Shown one piece after another: positions 34,620 through 45,601 of a stretch of 64,000 bases of DNA; the first letter of the stretch is position 1; every line of letters starts with the position of its first letter. The position numbers and the translations under genes were made by a program. Source of the DNA: Plutella xylostella (Eukaryota; Arthropoda; Insecta; Lepidoptera; Plutellidae); NCBI RefSeq assembly GCF_932276165.1, contig NC_063992.1:444001-508000 (forward strand), given 5' to 3'. The notes under the pieces are model-generated. The model ran no database searches. It was given only the letters and a program-made list of their open reading frames with translations, and had not been told where the DNA came from.

Positions 34620-37346
34620 ATGAGCTCAAGTTTTCTCGCTAGTGTACCAAAGCTCAAGGGTCGTGAAAATTATGACGACTGGGCGTTCGCCGTTCAAAAC
34701 TTGCTAGTTCTTGAGGACACGGACAAGTACCTCAAGCAAGAAGGAGCGACGACAGATAAAGCACAGATAGCAGCAGATGCCAGAGCACGCGCTAAATTGA
34801 TCCTGACTATTGACGCATCATTGTTTGTGCATATAAAGGAGACGAAGACAACAAAGGAGTTATGGACAAAACTAAAGTCTCTGTTTGATGATTCGGGCTT
34901 TTCAAGAAGAATAACCTTGTTACGTCATTTAATCTCCATCAGACTAGAAAAATGTGAAAATATGACCAGTTACGTTACACAAATTGTAGAAACTTCGCAA
35001 CGATTAAGTGGAACTGGATTCACAATAAGCGATGATTGGGTTGGGTCATTGTTACTGGCCGGTTTACCAGACATGTTTATGCCAATGATCATGGCAATCG
35101 AGCATTCCGGGATGAAGATCACCGCAGATTCCATAAAAACAAAATTGTTAGATATGGAAAATGGCGACTCATTCGTAGTGAACGGAAATGAAAACTCAGC
35201 ATTCATGGCGTCAAGTTGGCAAAAGAAGAAACATGGTAAGGTTGGCAACAATAGCAAACATGGCGGACCGACTCCGAATGTCTATGGCACGAATACGTTA
35301 ATGTCAAACTCAAATGACAGAACCAACAAAACAATAACATGTTACAAATGTAAACAAATTGGACATTATATGTCTCAATGTCCACTGAAAAACGACAAAA
35401 CAGAGAAGAAAAAGCAAACAAATGCATTCAGTGTTGTTTTTCTGAGCGGTAACTTTAATAAGTGCGACTGGTATGTTGATTCTGGAGCCAGCGCACACAT
35501 GACTGCAAACGAAAGTTGGTTGACAAAACGAATGGACTCGAGAAGTTTACCTGAAATCACAGTAGCAGACAATACAACAGTGCCAGTGTTATGTGCCGGC
35601 GACGTAGAAATCACGACGAGTTACGGTTACGAGGTCACTGTGAAGAACGTATTGTGCGTACCGACACTTGCGACGAACTTGTTATCAGTTAGTGAATTAA
35701 TAAAGAATGGAAATAGTGTTGTGTTTGAACCTGACCGATGCCTGATAAGAAACAGATTAGGTGACATAGTTGCTGAGGCGGAACTTGTCAATAATGTATA
35801 CAAGTTAACCGTGCAAAATGAAGCCTGTTTGTTATCATCACCAACAACAGATGGAGAGACATGGCATAGACGGCTTGGGCACTTAAACAGTACAGACATG
35901 AACAAGATGAAGCAAGGTTTAGTCAGTGGAATAAATTATCCAGACAAATTTGTGACAAGTAAGACTAGCTGTCAAGTATGCTGTGAAGGAAAACAGTCAA
36001 GATTACCATTTCCGACTGGCACACGAGCCACAGAAATGTTACAGATTGTGCATTCAGACATCTGTGGACCGATGGAATGCAAATCAATAGGTGGTGCAAG
36101 ATATTTTTTACTGTTTGTTGACGACTACACCAGAATGACCTTTATATACTTCCTGAAGTGCAAAAGTGAAACACTGACTTGTTTCAAAGAGTTTAAGTCA
36201 ATGGTGGAGAACTATCAAAACAAAAGAATAAAAATATTGCGAACAGACAATGGGTGTGAATATTGTAGCAATGAATTTCGAGATTTTCTGAAGCATGAAG
36301 GGATTATTCATCAGAAAACGAATCCATACACACCGGAACAGAACGGGCTTAGTGAGAGGAACAACCGGACCATCGTGGAGAGAGCTAGATGCTTACTTTT
36401 CGAAGCAGAATTGGACAAGAAGTTCTGGGCGGAAGCGGCTAACACTGCCGTATACCTTAAGAACAGGTCTATAGCTTCAGGTATTGAAAAGACTCCATAT
36501 GAGATGTGGTTTAGTAGGAAACCTGATCTGCAACATTTGCGTGTATTTGGGAGTACTGTGATGGTGCATATTCCTAAAGAAAAGAGAACAAAGTGGGACA
36601 AGAAATCCATGAGACACATACTTGTTGGTTATTGTGACAATGTCAAGGGCTATCGAATTTATAACCCAGTAAATAACCAAGTTTCTACAAGTAGAGATGT
36701 TGTTATTCAAGAGAAACCCAAGCGTCCAGATACAGTGACTGTTTCCCTAGAGAGCACAGATTCAGTGGGGGAATTAGAAGAGGAATCTGTGGTGAAACTG
36801 GGACCTTTGAATGACTCAAGTTCTTCTAAATCAGATAACTTGAATGTTGAGGCAGAAAACATAGAGTCAGAATCTTGTGGAGAAGATCTGAACATAAGAC
36901 AAGACAGTTCAGTGCCGCAGGATACAGAAAAAGCTTCAGAGATACCTGCTACACCGGTTCAAGAAGTACCAGTAGTAGAGAAGCGACAAAGGAGAAAGCC
37001 AGATAGATATGGTTTCGCTAACATGTGTGCTACAACAGGAGATGACGAACTGACATATGCAGAGGCTATCAGTGGACCAGAGCGACAGATGTGGTTGCAG
37101 GCCATGGCAGAGGAGCTGCAGTCATTTGAAGACAATCAAGCGTGGGAAGTTATCAACACTCCCAGCAACGCGAGTGTAGTGCAGTGCAAGTGGGTGTTTA
37201 AAAAGAAATATGATTCAGACAATAAAGTGAGATATCGTGCACGGCTTGTGGCCAAGGGTTTTACCCAGAAGGCTGGTATTGATTACCAAGAGACCTTCAG
37301 TCCAGTGATTAGGCATTCAAAGAAGCGATATACTTACAGAAATTAG
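34620..37346 (+). pseudogene. Copia Gag-Pol, truncated in reverse transcriptase
   Basis: 908 codons from ATG 34620. Residues 1-200 are the Gag/UBN2-type region. CX2CX4HX4C starts at C241 (CYKCKQIGHYMSQC). The protease has WYVDSGASAHM with D287. A GAG-pre-integrase HRRLGHL motif follows. The integrase has D480, D543 and E579, spaced 35 residues between the last two as expected. The reverse transcriptase begins with KWVFKKKYD and RLVAKGFTQ and stops at FSPVIRHS; the YVDD core is gone. From about 37319 the frame shifts and the protein ends after eight foreign residues. Gag, protease and integrase all look intact. Confidence 0.88.
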
Positions 37347-37615
37347 AACTTGAAATAATTGGTTCTAGTACTAAAATTGTTATGTATAATGATAGCCAGA
37401 GTGCATTAAAGTTGGCAAACAATGATCAGTCACATAAGCGGTCCAAACATATAGATGTTAGGTACCATTTCATAAGAGATGTTCTAAGAAATGAATTAAT
37501 TGAAGCTAGGTATTTGTCAACAGCTAACATGCCCGCTGACTTGCTAACTAAAGGTTTGCCAGGTATTAAACATTATAAATTTATGAAAGATCTTGGAATT
37601 GTTAATTTAGAATAG
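37319..37615 (+). pseudogene. Copia RNase H C-terminus, out of frame
   Basis: In another frame than Gag-Pol, KEAIYLQKLELE, then MYNDSQSALKLA, KHIDVRYHFIRD and ADLLTKGLP are the standard end of copia RNase H. The stop is TAG at 37613-37615. About 800 bp or more that should lie before it is missing, judged against usual copia length. Confidence 0.85.
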
Positions 37616-37725
37616 CCAAGACAGAGCTGAATACTTTGTTTATCATTATATATTGAAATGTTAAGTTTATGCGTAGTTTTGCCTCCCCACTGTTTGTAAT
37701 TTGCTGAAAATTTTGTTATTTTGAT

Positions 37726-37735
37726 AAAGTGGGGG
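37726..37735 (+). promoter_or_regulatory. Polypurine tract of copia element
   Basis: AAAGTGGGGG ends at the base before the right LTR, the position where plus-strand DNA synthesis is primed. Confidence 0.8.
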
Positions 37736-37867
37736 TGTTAAAATGTTATCAAAATATAGGTGATGAGCCTACAAGGTGAAACTCGTATCTATTGTCTATG
37801 TATTGTCTATGTGTAAATTTGAATAAATCAGTCTGTTTAAAACCGTCAACCAACGACTTTCATTAGA
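37736..37867 (+). repeat. Right LTR of copia element
   Basis: Identical base for base to 34380-34511. It is followed by the GGAAT duplication. Confidence 0.92.
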
Positions 37868-38129
37868 GGAATAATACGGAATCTCAAAACAACAACTAAA
37901 TCCGCGGACCACTCGTCATTATGAAAACATTAGCACGCGGCGGACCGCGGGGCGCCAATTATTCTCACTGGCAACCCCATCGCACTGGACGCACGCTCGC
38001 AACACTGACAGCACCCTTGTGTGTACTGCTGATACCTACGACACTCATAAAAAGATACAGAAACACCCTTTACAATATTATCGAATGCATGCAAACACGA
38101 AAATTACAACCGAAATATATTTTTCCGGA

Positions 38130-38467
38130 GCGTCCGTAGTCGAGTTGATCAGTTACGATCACTGAGGTTAAGCAACCACTGGTACGGTCAGCTATTGGAT
38201 GGGGAACATTCCGTGCTTTAGACGGCACGTTAAGCCGTGGGTCCCGGTTGCTGCTTCGGCAGCGTTCGGGCAGCTTGAAAACATCTGACAGCCGGGTTGC
38301 CCACTTACACGAAACTTCAGTGCATTGTACTCATTCAAAAACGGCGATACGGCTCGAGACCTATCACGTGAGTACAAATGTAAAGCGAAAAGCGGGTGAA
38401 TCGCTTGCGAGTCACCTCTGACTATCCCTTCGGGGTTTACAGTCGTGGGCATATGTATGTATGTATG
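38130..38467 (+). mobile_element. 5S rRNA-derived SINE
   Basis: GATCACTGAGGTTAAGCAA at 38157-38175 and GGTCAGCTATTGGATGGGG near 38186 match the central part of insect 5S rRNA, including its internal promoter region. The body continues with GCACGTTAAGCCGTGGGTCC, a motif seen in abundant lepidopteran repeats. It ends in an (ATGT)n run at 38451-38467. The 5' end is approximate and no clean TSD was found. Confidence 0.7.
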
Positions 38468-38929
38468 AAATATGTTATTAACCCATAGAAATACGGTATA
38501 ATAGGTTTTGAGGGACAGTGAAAAACCAATTCTGAAAGCTTTCTATCGATAGATACAACTGAAAATGTGTGTTGTCCAACATTGACAGCTACGTGTCCAC
38601 TCCCAGGACTCAACTCAGTCGTGATGGAGCGTGGGTCGCGTGCGCGCCACGTGGCCCACGGCTCACACTGCGAGATAACAACACGATGATTATGTTGTGC
38701 ACTGAGATTATAATGGCCGTTGCATTTACCAGCCCATTATAACTAACAATGAGCTTGGCAACATATCGCGGAGGAATAATGTTTCAGCATTACATCATTA
38801 CATTACATTACACCAAGTTTCGAAGTAAAAAAATAACCTAATAGCTGACACTACGAAAACTTACTTGCTTGCTAATTATTAAGGTCCCGGTCTAGCAAAC
38901 CGCAGAATTTACCGAACATAAATATATAT
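38468..38929. other. Non-coding spacer
   Basis: Nothing recognised apart from a short CATTACATTACATTACA repeat near 38796. Confidence 0.5.
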
Positions 38930-39364
38930 GTGTGTATACTGCCTGTCCTAACCTACGGCGCACAGACTTGGTCTCTGACCGAACATCAGAAGTCCAAACT
39001 CAAGGTTTGCCAAAGAGCGATGGAGCGTACTATACTTGGTGTACGAAGGATAGACCGAATCCGGAACAACACGCTACGCTCCTCGACTCGTATCACTGAT
39101 GTGGGCGCACAGACTGCGAAGCTGAAGTGGGCCTGGGCAGGCCACGTCTGTCGCATGCACCCGGACCGGTGGGCCAGAATTGTCACCGAGTGGGTGCCCA
39201 GTGATGGACGTCGGCGACGCGGAAGACCCAGGCGGAGATGGCGAGACGACCTCGACAGGTTTTTGCCTCAATGGCCGAAGGAAGCACATGATCGGGAACG
39301 GTGGTCAGTTTATAAGGAGGCCTTTGCCCAGCAGTGGGACACGACACAGGCTGCATAAAAAAAA
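38930..39364 (+). mobile_element. 5'-truncated RTE LINE, C-terminal Pol
   Basis: An open frame of 142 codons reads VLTYGAQTWSLT, RAMERTILGVRR, KWAWAGHVCRMHPDRW, GRPRRRWRDDLD and EAFAQQWDTTQA, the standard end of lepidopteran RTE Pol. It stops at TAA and runs into A-rich sequence (39356 onward). The frame is intact, so the copy is young. Pieces of the same family occur at 29046-29158 (minus) and 14418-14535. Confidence 0.88.
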
Positions 39365-39379
39365 AATATAGGTGAAAAA

Positions 39380-42300
39380 AAAAATTATAGGTGTTTAAAG
39401 GGCATTACTGAGATACAATGTACATTAATTTTAAAGCAGAGGATTTCAGCTTCCCGATAAATATATTTTTTTTCATTTTGGTGTTCAATTTGATACTTTT
39501 ATTAGGCTCTAAACATGCCTCTGTTTTGGTAACAGGCGCGTAGAGTCATATTGAAGCCAATTGTTACGAGAAACTATAACTAAATCAAGAAAAGTATTGA
39601 AATAATAATAATTAGTAAACGGACACGAAACTACTTACTAGAAGCCGTTGATCTCGCATATTGATCATGAGAATGTTCACTAAAGAGCAATTGATATTCC
39701 GTCGCTCTGCCCCCGGCCCCTCGGCCACCGGGGCGGACGAACAATCACAATACCGTGTGTTTAACACAAATAACCTTAATCTCAAATTCGCGCCAATTGC
39801 CCCCCTGTTTGTGACGTTTCGATCGATTAAACAGCCAATAAACGCGCGTTTTGTCAAAATGCGTTCAGAAATCGCCACTCGACCGGGCTCAAGATTTTTT
39901 TCTTTTCACTAATTGTGGGAAAAGAACACTCGATTTTTGCAATTTATTGAGTACAACTGTGGGAATGCATTGTGATTTAGTTTTGAAGAGTCATTATGTT
40001 AGTTGGTTTATTTCCGAATAATTCAATTCTCTATTCAGTTATAATTGTTTTAATAACTGCCTTACACATTATTGTACTCGATAGTGAGTAATTTGGTTAC
40101 CTACTAGATATTATTTTTCGTACACAATGCTGCCAAATGCCATCTTGTGAAACTCCTTCATTAAAAATAATAGGGAGAGTTCGTTGTGGAACTTCTATTC
40201 TTCTAAAGAAACTATCTGTAGTTAAATACTTACGTTATTATTAAAGCTTACTAATAATGATCACATGCAACACACAATATATTATTATGAACATAATGAA
40301 ACATACATAAACAGCTTAAAAATGCAACAAAAACACTTCATTGAAAGCTCATTGCATGAACTTATTTTCTTTGCAACTTAACGGTATCGGTTTCAGACAA
40401 AACGGCGCCCGCCCCGGGGCATGACCGCCAACCTCTCGTTCGAAAACAATTAGAACTAAAAAATAATAAAGAACGATTAAAAATATTGGGAGTCGGCCCG
40501 GGGCGCGGCGGTGGGAACACACGCTCATTGTTTCTGAACGATCCCATTCAGATTGCTCACTCGCACGCCTGCATGCTTTCCGAACGGTAGACAGCCGGTG
40601 TTTCGTTTGAAAACAAGTCAATCAGAGTTGATTTGCGATTTTGAATGGAGCACACATGGACCCGGACAGGGGACTTCTAGATTACTCTAATTGGAAGGGA
40701 CTGTGGGAGAAAATTAGTCACCTAATTGATATCGGCATACCCACTGAAGTATTACATATCCGAATCTATACATCATTTATAATTATGATCATCATGATCA
40801 GACAACAATCGTCTTGGCACTACTGAGGTCTTCTAAAAGACCAGTCTAGAAAGTCCCAGCAGGGCTACTACGTCTTCACTACGTAACAGTAATTCGGATC
40901 TTATTTATGAAGTTTATTTATTTTAGTGGTTAAATTGAACATAAGTAGTGTTAGTAATAGAAAGTCATTAGACGGTTCCTATGGTCAAATTAAATACCTA
41001 TTTAGATACCTAAGTATAAAACGTGCTTCTAACACATTTCTAACATTTAAGACATTTTAGAAAGTACCTGCCCTGCCCTCACCTTTGTTGGAGTTTGAAA
41101 CTTCCACATAATGTATTTTATTTTAAATTTCCCCAAAGCTATGTATCGATTATTCTTTAAAGTGAAGATTAAATCAAACCATCAACACCAGACACGGGTT
41201 GCGGAGACAAAAACAGAAGGACCATCACCAGCCCAAGAACACTAAACGTCAAGTGACGTATCAAAACCCGATATTTATCGATTTCCGACAGCACGTGCTT
41301 TAATAACGACGACAACAGTCGCATAATGGCATAATCACGGGTGTCGATCGCGAGACAATCGCACGTTCCGCCGCTGAAGAGCGCCGGCGCGTGCCGAATT
41401 GGACCTCAGGCACAAAGAGGTTAGCACTGCCCGGCTTCCGAACGCTACCCTAAAAACATGTCCTCACTCTATAAAGTAAGTTGTTGTCTATGAAAAAGTG
41501 ACACTGGCAACAAAGAAACTATAGCGACACTATTAAAAAGTTAGTTTCGTAACGGAAAAACATACAAACAGACGAATTGAGAACCTCCTCCATTTTTCGA
41601 AGTAGGTTAAAAAGGACACTGACACTGACAAGACAAGATAGTTCCTTTAATTATATAAGTACAATAGTTCTAGGCTTCTTGTTTCTGCTGATAAACTAGA
41701 GAGCCTTAGAAAAACATGGAGGTCGTATTTCCGGTGCTTCCGGTAGTTTCCCGCGCGGCTTGTTTGTGTGGTAACAAGGTGTCCGGTGCGGTCTGGCTCC
41801 TGTGTCCTGTGTCTGTCGCGACACGATCTAGATGGTACTTACGGTGTCTTCATTTAGCTTAGCAGAATAAAGACTGTAAACTCTTCTCATCCCTTATTCC
41901 TTATTATAATATATTTGCCCAAACTTAACAATTTTGCAACCTATCCTAACGATAAATTACAAATTGTAACAAATATTCAAAAAATAAGAAGAAATGTTGA
42001 AAATGTTTAAAAGTTCAACTATTTTCAGATCGAACATATACCTAGGTCCTACTTAAAGATATTTTCTGAGTTTGCCCGAACATTTTGTTTTATGTAGGTA
42101 AGTAACTATGTAAGTAGTAGGTACTTAGGTTATCTGATGATATCAGGATCTCATTACGTATCTCAAGATTGTAGAATGTAGGTGTTGTTAAAGAAAGGCA
42201 CACATAATGGAAACACGCATCAGTCCAAGGAAATCGGAACGTGTTTGGATAACGAGGGAACCCGAGACCACTGGGTCTGCACTGCAACGGGGCACGGGGC

Positions 42301-43605
42301 GCGGGGTATGGGCAGTTGACACATTTTTATTTAGATCATTTCATTTATAAAATGATACCTAAGTAACTAAACAAACACATAAAACCTACCTTCGTTTACA
42401 AGGTGGTATGAAAAGGGGTCTTGGCATAGAGTTATTATTCTGTGGTGAGTATGGTAATTATTTTGTATTGTAAGCCAAAGCAACTTATATTATGTAACGA
42501 GGTATTCCCGCAAGCTTCGCTTCTCCGGAATTCCGCGTAGCCTATTTGTTAATCCATGGTGTCAGCTAATTCAATACCAAATTTCATTAAAATCGGTTCA
42601 GCTGTTTTGCCGTGAAGAAAATAACAAACAAACACACACACACAAAGTTTCGCCGTTATAATATTAGTGGGATATAATATTAGATATTATAGTCTCAGAA
42701 AATAAATTCATATCGTATTATAAAATGATTGAGAAAAAATAGTTATATTTCATGACTTTTCTGACTACTAGCGCCATCTATTGCTCAGTAGCAAAACAAA
42801 AAAACGGTCTAAAATACCCTGAATAAACAAGTTGTATAGCAGAGGAACAAAATAAAATACTATTTACATAAAAACAGCTGCTGTATAAAGTACTCTAGCG
42901 AATGGACGTGTCCGTTAAAGAAATTTTTATGCGCGTAACGAAAAAGAGACCAAAAATCTTTTATACGATTAACTACCATTCAAATAAATTTAAATCTCGT
43001 AAGGATACGTATTATAGTTAACGAAAATCTTCTTCGTGTAAATTCTAATAAGAAGTTGGAACGAAGTCGGAACTCATATTGCCTTGCCGCATCATGTTAC
43101 AAGTTACGAGCGCCAGAGGGCCGGTAGCAAAATATTTATTTCATGTTTTAAAAATAATTGACATAAGAAACCTCCTTGGTAGCCAACTGGGATTTCGCTG
43201 CATTTCGCTATAAATTATGTCATAAGTAGATAGATTTATTATTATTTATTTATTTATCTCTATATTATAGGTATAAATAAAATTTATAATGATATGATAA
43301 CATTGATTATTAAATTAAGAAGGATGCGAACTGTGAACAGTGCCACAAACTTATCTGTTCCGGTGAGAGCTCACGTAAATGTCTAATATTTCTTCATTCT
43401 ATAACTTTTTATGTTTGCCCGTAGTGGTAATTCGCTGTTGTTGTTTTATGGAACCCATCTAATCTTTATCAATATGTAATTCATTAGTAAGTAATCAGAT
43501 ATAGATCAATTTAGTTCGCTCTCACCGGAACAGATAAGTTTGTGACACTGTAGTTAAAATGCCTAACGATGAAGTAGAATAGAACATTATCTAGGCCCAT
43601 ATATG
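39380..43605. other. Gene-free interval
   Basis: No gene was recognised. Repeats seen are GAACCTCCTCC...GAAGTAGGTTAAAAA near 41580-41612 and AAAATCGGTTCAGC... ACACACACAC... TATAATATTAGTGGGAT at 42589-42673, both common lepidopteran interspersed motifs. Paired TTCCGG motifs lie at 41731-41745. Confidence 0.45.
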
Positions 43606-44177
43606 AAAAAACCGGCCAAGTGCGAGTCGGGCTCGCGCACAAAGGGTTCCGTAGCAGCAATTACAGTTAAATCAACCTATCTCAAAAACTATAAGAGATA
43701 CTTTGATCAAACCAAAAATCGTTGAAAGAGTTAATTAGCATGCATCACCTCTATTTTTTTTAGAATTTTATACCCCGTAGTTATAAAAATAGAGGGGGGG
43801 GGGACATACTTTTTACGACTTTGAGAGCTGATATCTCAAAAACCGTTCACTTTAAGAAAAATGTTTTTTAGAAAACTTTATATCATTTTAAAAGACCTTT
43901 CCATTGATACCCCACACGGGTATGTACATCGAAAAAAAAAATTTCATCCCTCAGTGACATGTATGGGGGGCCCCACCCCCAATTCTTTTTTTTACTATTT
44001 AGTGTCATATTTTTGTAGCGGTTCATACAACACATATTCCCATCAAATTTCATCACTGTAGTACTTATAGTTTCCGAGTAAATCGGCTGTGACAGACGGA
44101 CAGACGGACAGACGGACAGACGGACATGACGAAACTATAAGGGTTCCGTTTTTGCCATTTTGGCTACGGAACCCTAA
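43606..44177. mobile_element. Lepidopteran dispersed repeat with (GACAGACG)n
   Basis: It starts AACCGGCCAAGTGCGAGTCG, contains AAGGGTTCCGTAGC at about 43642-43655 and ends TTTTGGCTACGGAACCCTAA at 44157-44176, so AGGGTTCCGTAG is repeated in inverted orientation at the two ends. A (GACAGACG) array lies at about 44091-44126. This combination is widespread in lepidopteran genomes as a non-autonomous element. It ends about 200 bp before the RSPH9 start codon. Confidence 0.7.
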
Positions 44178-44376
44178 TAAAAAATAAGGAAAAATGTCTT
44201 CTCTCCAAATAATAATTAATGGTCCTTGGTCCCTTAGAACAAGGCATCGAGGTGTGAATGTTTGACAACATTGACAACGACAACTCACTTATTATGATTA
44301 ATACATGGCCCCATTCAAAGCCAACTAAACGCTATTGATTTGTTGCGATTTGTCCCTTTTTTATGTTAAATCTACC

Positions 44377-45192
44377 ATGAACGTCCACAGACTGTGGGAC
44401 TACAAGAAGTACGCGAACGTGAACGGCGCCATGCTGTCGAGCGAGCTGGTGACCCGGCTGCAGCAGTCGCTGACGCTGCTGCAGGCCGAGAGCCACTTCA
44501 CGCACGTGCAGTACTGGGGGCAGATCCACGCCGTCGACGGCGACTACCACCTCGCCGTCGGCATCACACACGACGCCATCGAAGACCGCAAGTACTTCTA
44601 CACAAAGGACTTCCACTATTGGACCCTCCTACCGAAAGCGAAGAAGAAGTACAAGCATCTATCTTTAATTACATCGTTCCCGTTCCGCGGCGATCCCACG
44701 CTGAAGCTGAAAATCGATGATGAAGAATTAGAAGATGATGACCCTGATAAATGCAAGGAGATGCTGGAGGAGAGCCGGCTGGCGGCCACCGTGAGCAACA
44801 TCAGCGAGGAGGCGGAGGTGTGCGCGCGCGGGCAGCTCCTGCGCCGCCCCGACTGCACCGCCGTCATCAACCCGCACTTCTACGGCCTCGACGCCTCGGA
44901 AGGCAAACAGTTGCAGTCCTACCTCCACGTCAGGCCGGCCCAGCAGCGATGGAACACGAACCTCCTCACCAGACCAGACTACAACTACAGCATGGACTTC
45001 CTCGACTCCATAGACCGGGACATCCCGAGCGGATGCTGGAATCTCAGCCTGGAACAGAGCGGAACTGTGGTCTACTTGAAAAGTCTCTACTGGCCAGGCA
45101 TGATGTACTTTCACAAGCTGAAAACACCTGATGCGGGGTTTTTGTACATCGGGAATGGTCGTAAAAATTGGGACGTTCCATTTCTTCTATAA
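44377..45192 (+). CDS. RSPH9: Radial spoke head protein 9 homologue
   Basis: An intronless ORF of 271 codons. The N-terminal third contains LSSELVTRLQQSLTLLQAE and YWGQIHAVDGDYHLAVG, the middle is acidic (DDEELEDDDPDKC), and the C-terminal region has DFLDSIDRDIPSGCWNL, LKSLYWPGMMYFHK and the family ending GFLYIGNGRKNWDVPFLL. Length is close to the human protein (276). It is a structural part of the radial spoke head in motile 9+2 axonemes, which in insects means sperm tails and some sensory cilia. I chose ATG 44377 because residues just before it in the frame have no family resemblance. High GC in the second third differs from the flanks. Testis-biased expression is expected from the family, not shown here. 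Confidence 0.92.
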   Translation: MNVHRLWDYKKYANVNGAMLSSELVTRLQQSLTLLQAESHFTHVQYWGQIHAVDGDYHLAVGITHDAIEDRKYFYTKDFHYWTLLPKAKKKYKHLSLITSFPFRGDPTLKLKIDDEELEDDDPDKCKEMLEESRLAATVSNISEEAEVCARGQLLRRPDCTAVINPHFYGLDASEGKQLQSYLHVRPAQQRWNTNLLTRPDYNYSMDFLDSIDRDIPSGCWNLSLEQSGTVVYLKSLYWPGMMYFHKLKTPDAGFLYIGNGRKNWDVPFLL

Positions 45193-45601
45193 AATCAATT
45201 TATTTTAATGTCCTTTTCTCTCTACACATTATTTTATTTGCTTATAAAATCTTTAAATATCTTAGTCAATTAAATACAGGTATTCAAGCAATGAAAAATA
45301 CTGTATTGAAAGAAACTTTATTTCCTTAGAAGCCATTCTATAGTGTCCTTTTTGTACCCTAAACTTATTTGCCAGGGTGTACCCTGATCTAAACTGGTAA
45401 AATTTTGGGGAAAAATACTGGCAACCATAGAATAGACTGGCAACTAATAACTTTTTTTTCCTGCTTTGAAAATTGAATTTTATTTCGTTCCGTTCGCAAC
45501 TTGTCGCGGCGCCCTTTTGTAACCGGCTTTTCTAAATTATCTCTTTGTTTTAACGTGTGACATTATTGTTTTCGGAGTATATAATTAGAAAGCTGTTCAT
45601 T

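Larger units (their letters stand above)
34375..37872 (+). mobile_element. Ty1/copia LTR retrotransposon, recent, with deleted RT
   Basis: Two 132-bp LTRs (34380-34511 and 37736-37867) are identical. GGAAT flanks the element on both sides (34375-34379, 37868-37872). A primer-binding site follows the left LTR directly, and a polypurine tract AAAGTGGGGG precedes the right LTR. The internal region encodes Gag, protease, integrase and only the beginning of reverse transcriptase, then jumps in another frame to the end of RNase H. The perfect LTRs and TSD show a recent insertion, so the deleted form was probably moved by enzymes from another copy. Confidence 0.93.

Noticed and set aside
38157..38210. 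Genuine 5S rRNA gene
   Set aside because: Only the central part resembles 5S and it continues into a SINE body; no full 120-base gene.
44091..44126. Regular GACAGACG array resembling a short CRISPR-like repeat
   Set aside because: A pure microsatellite without spacers, inside a eukaryotic dispersed repeat.
44394..45131. Long alternative-frame ORFs on both strands over RSPH9
   Set aside because: Low-complexity shadows of the GC-rich RSPH9 exon; the RSPH9 frame matches its family end to end.
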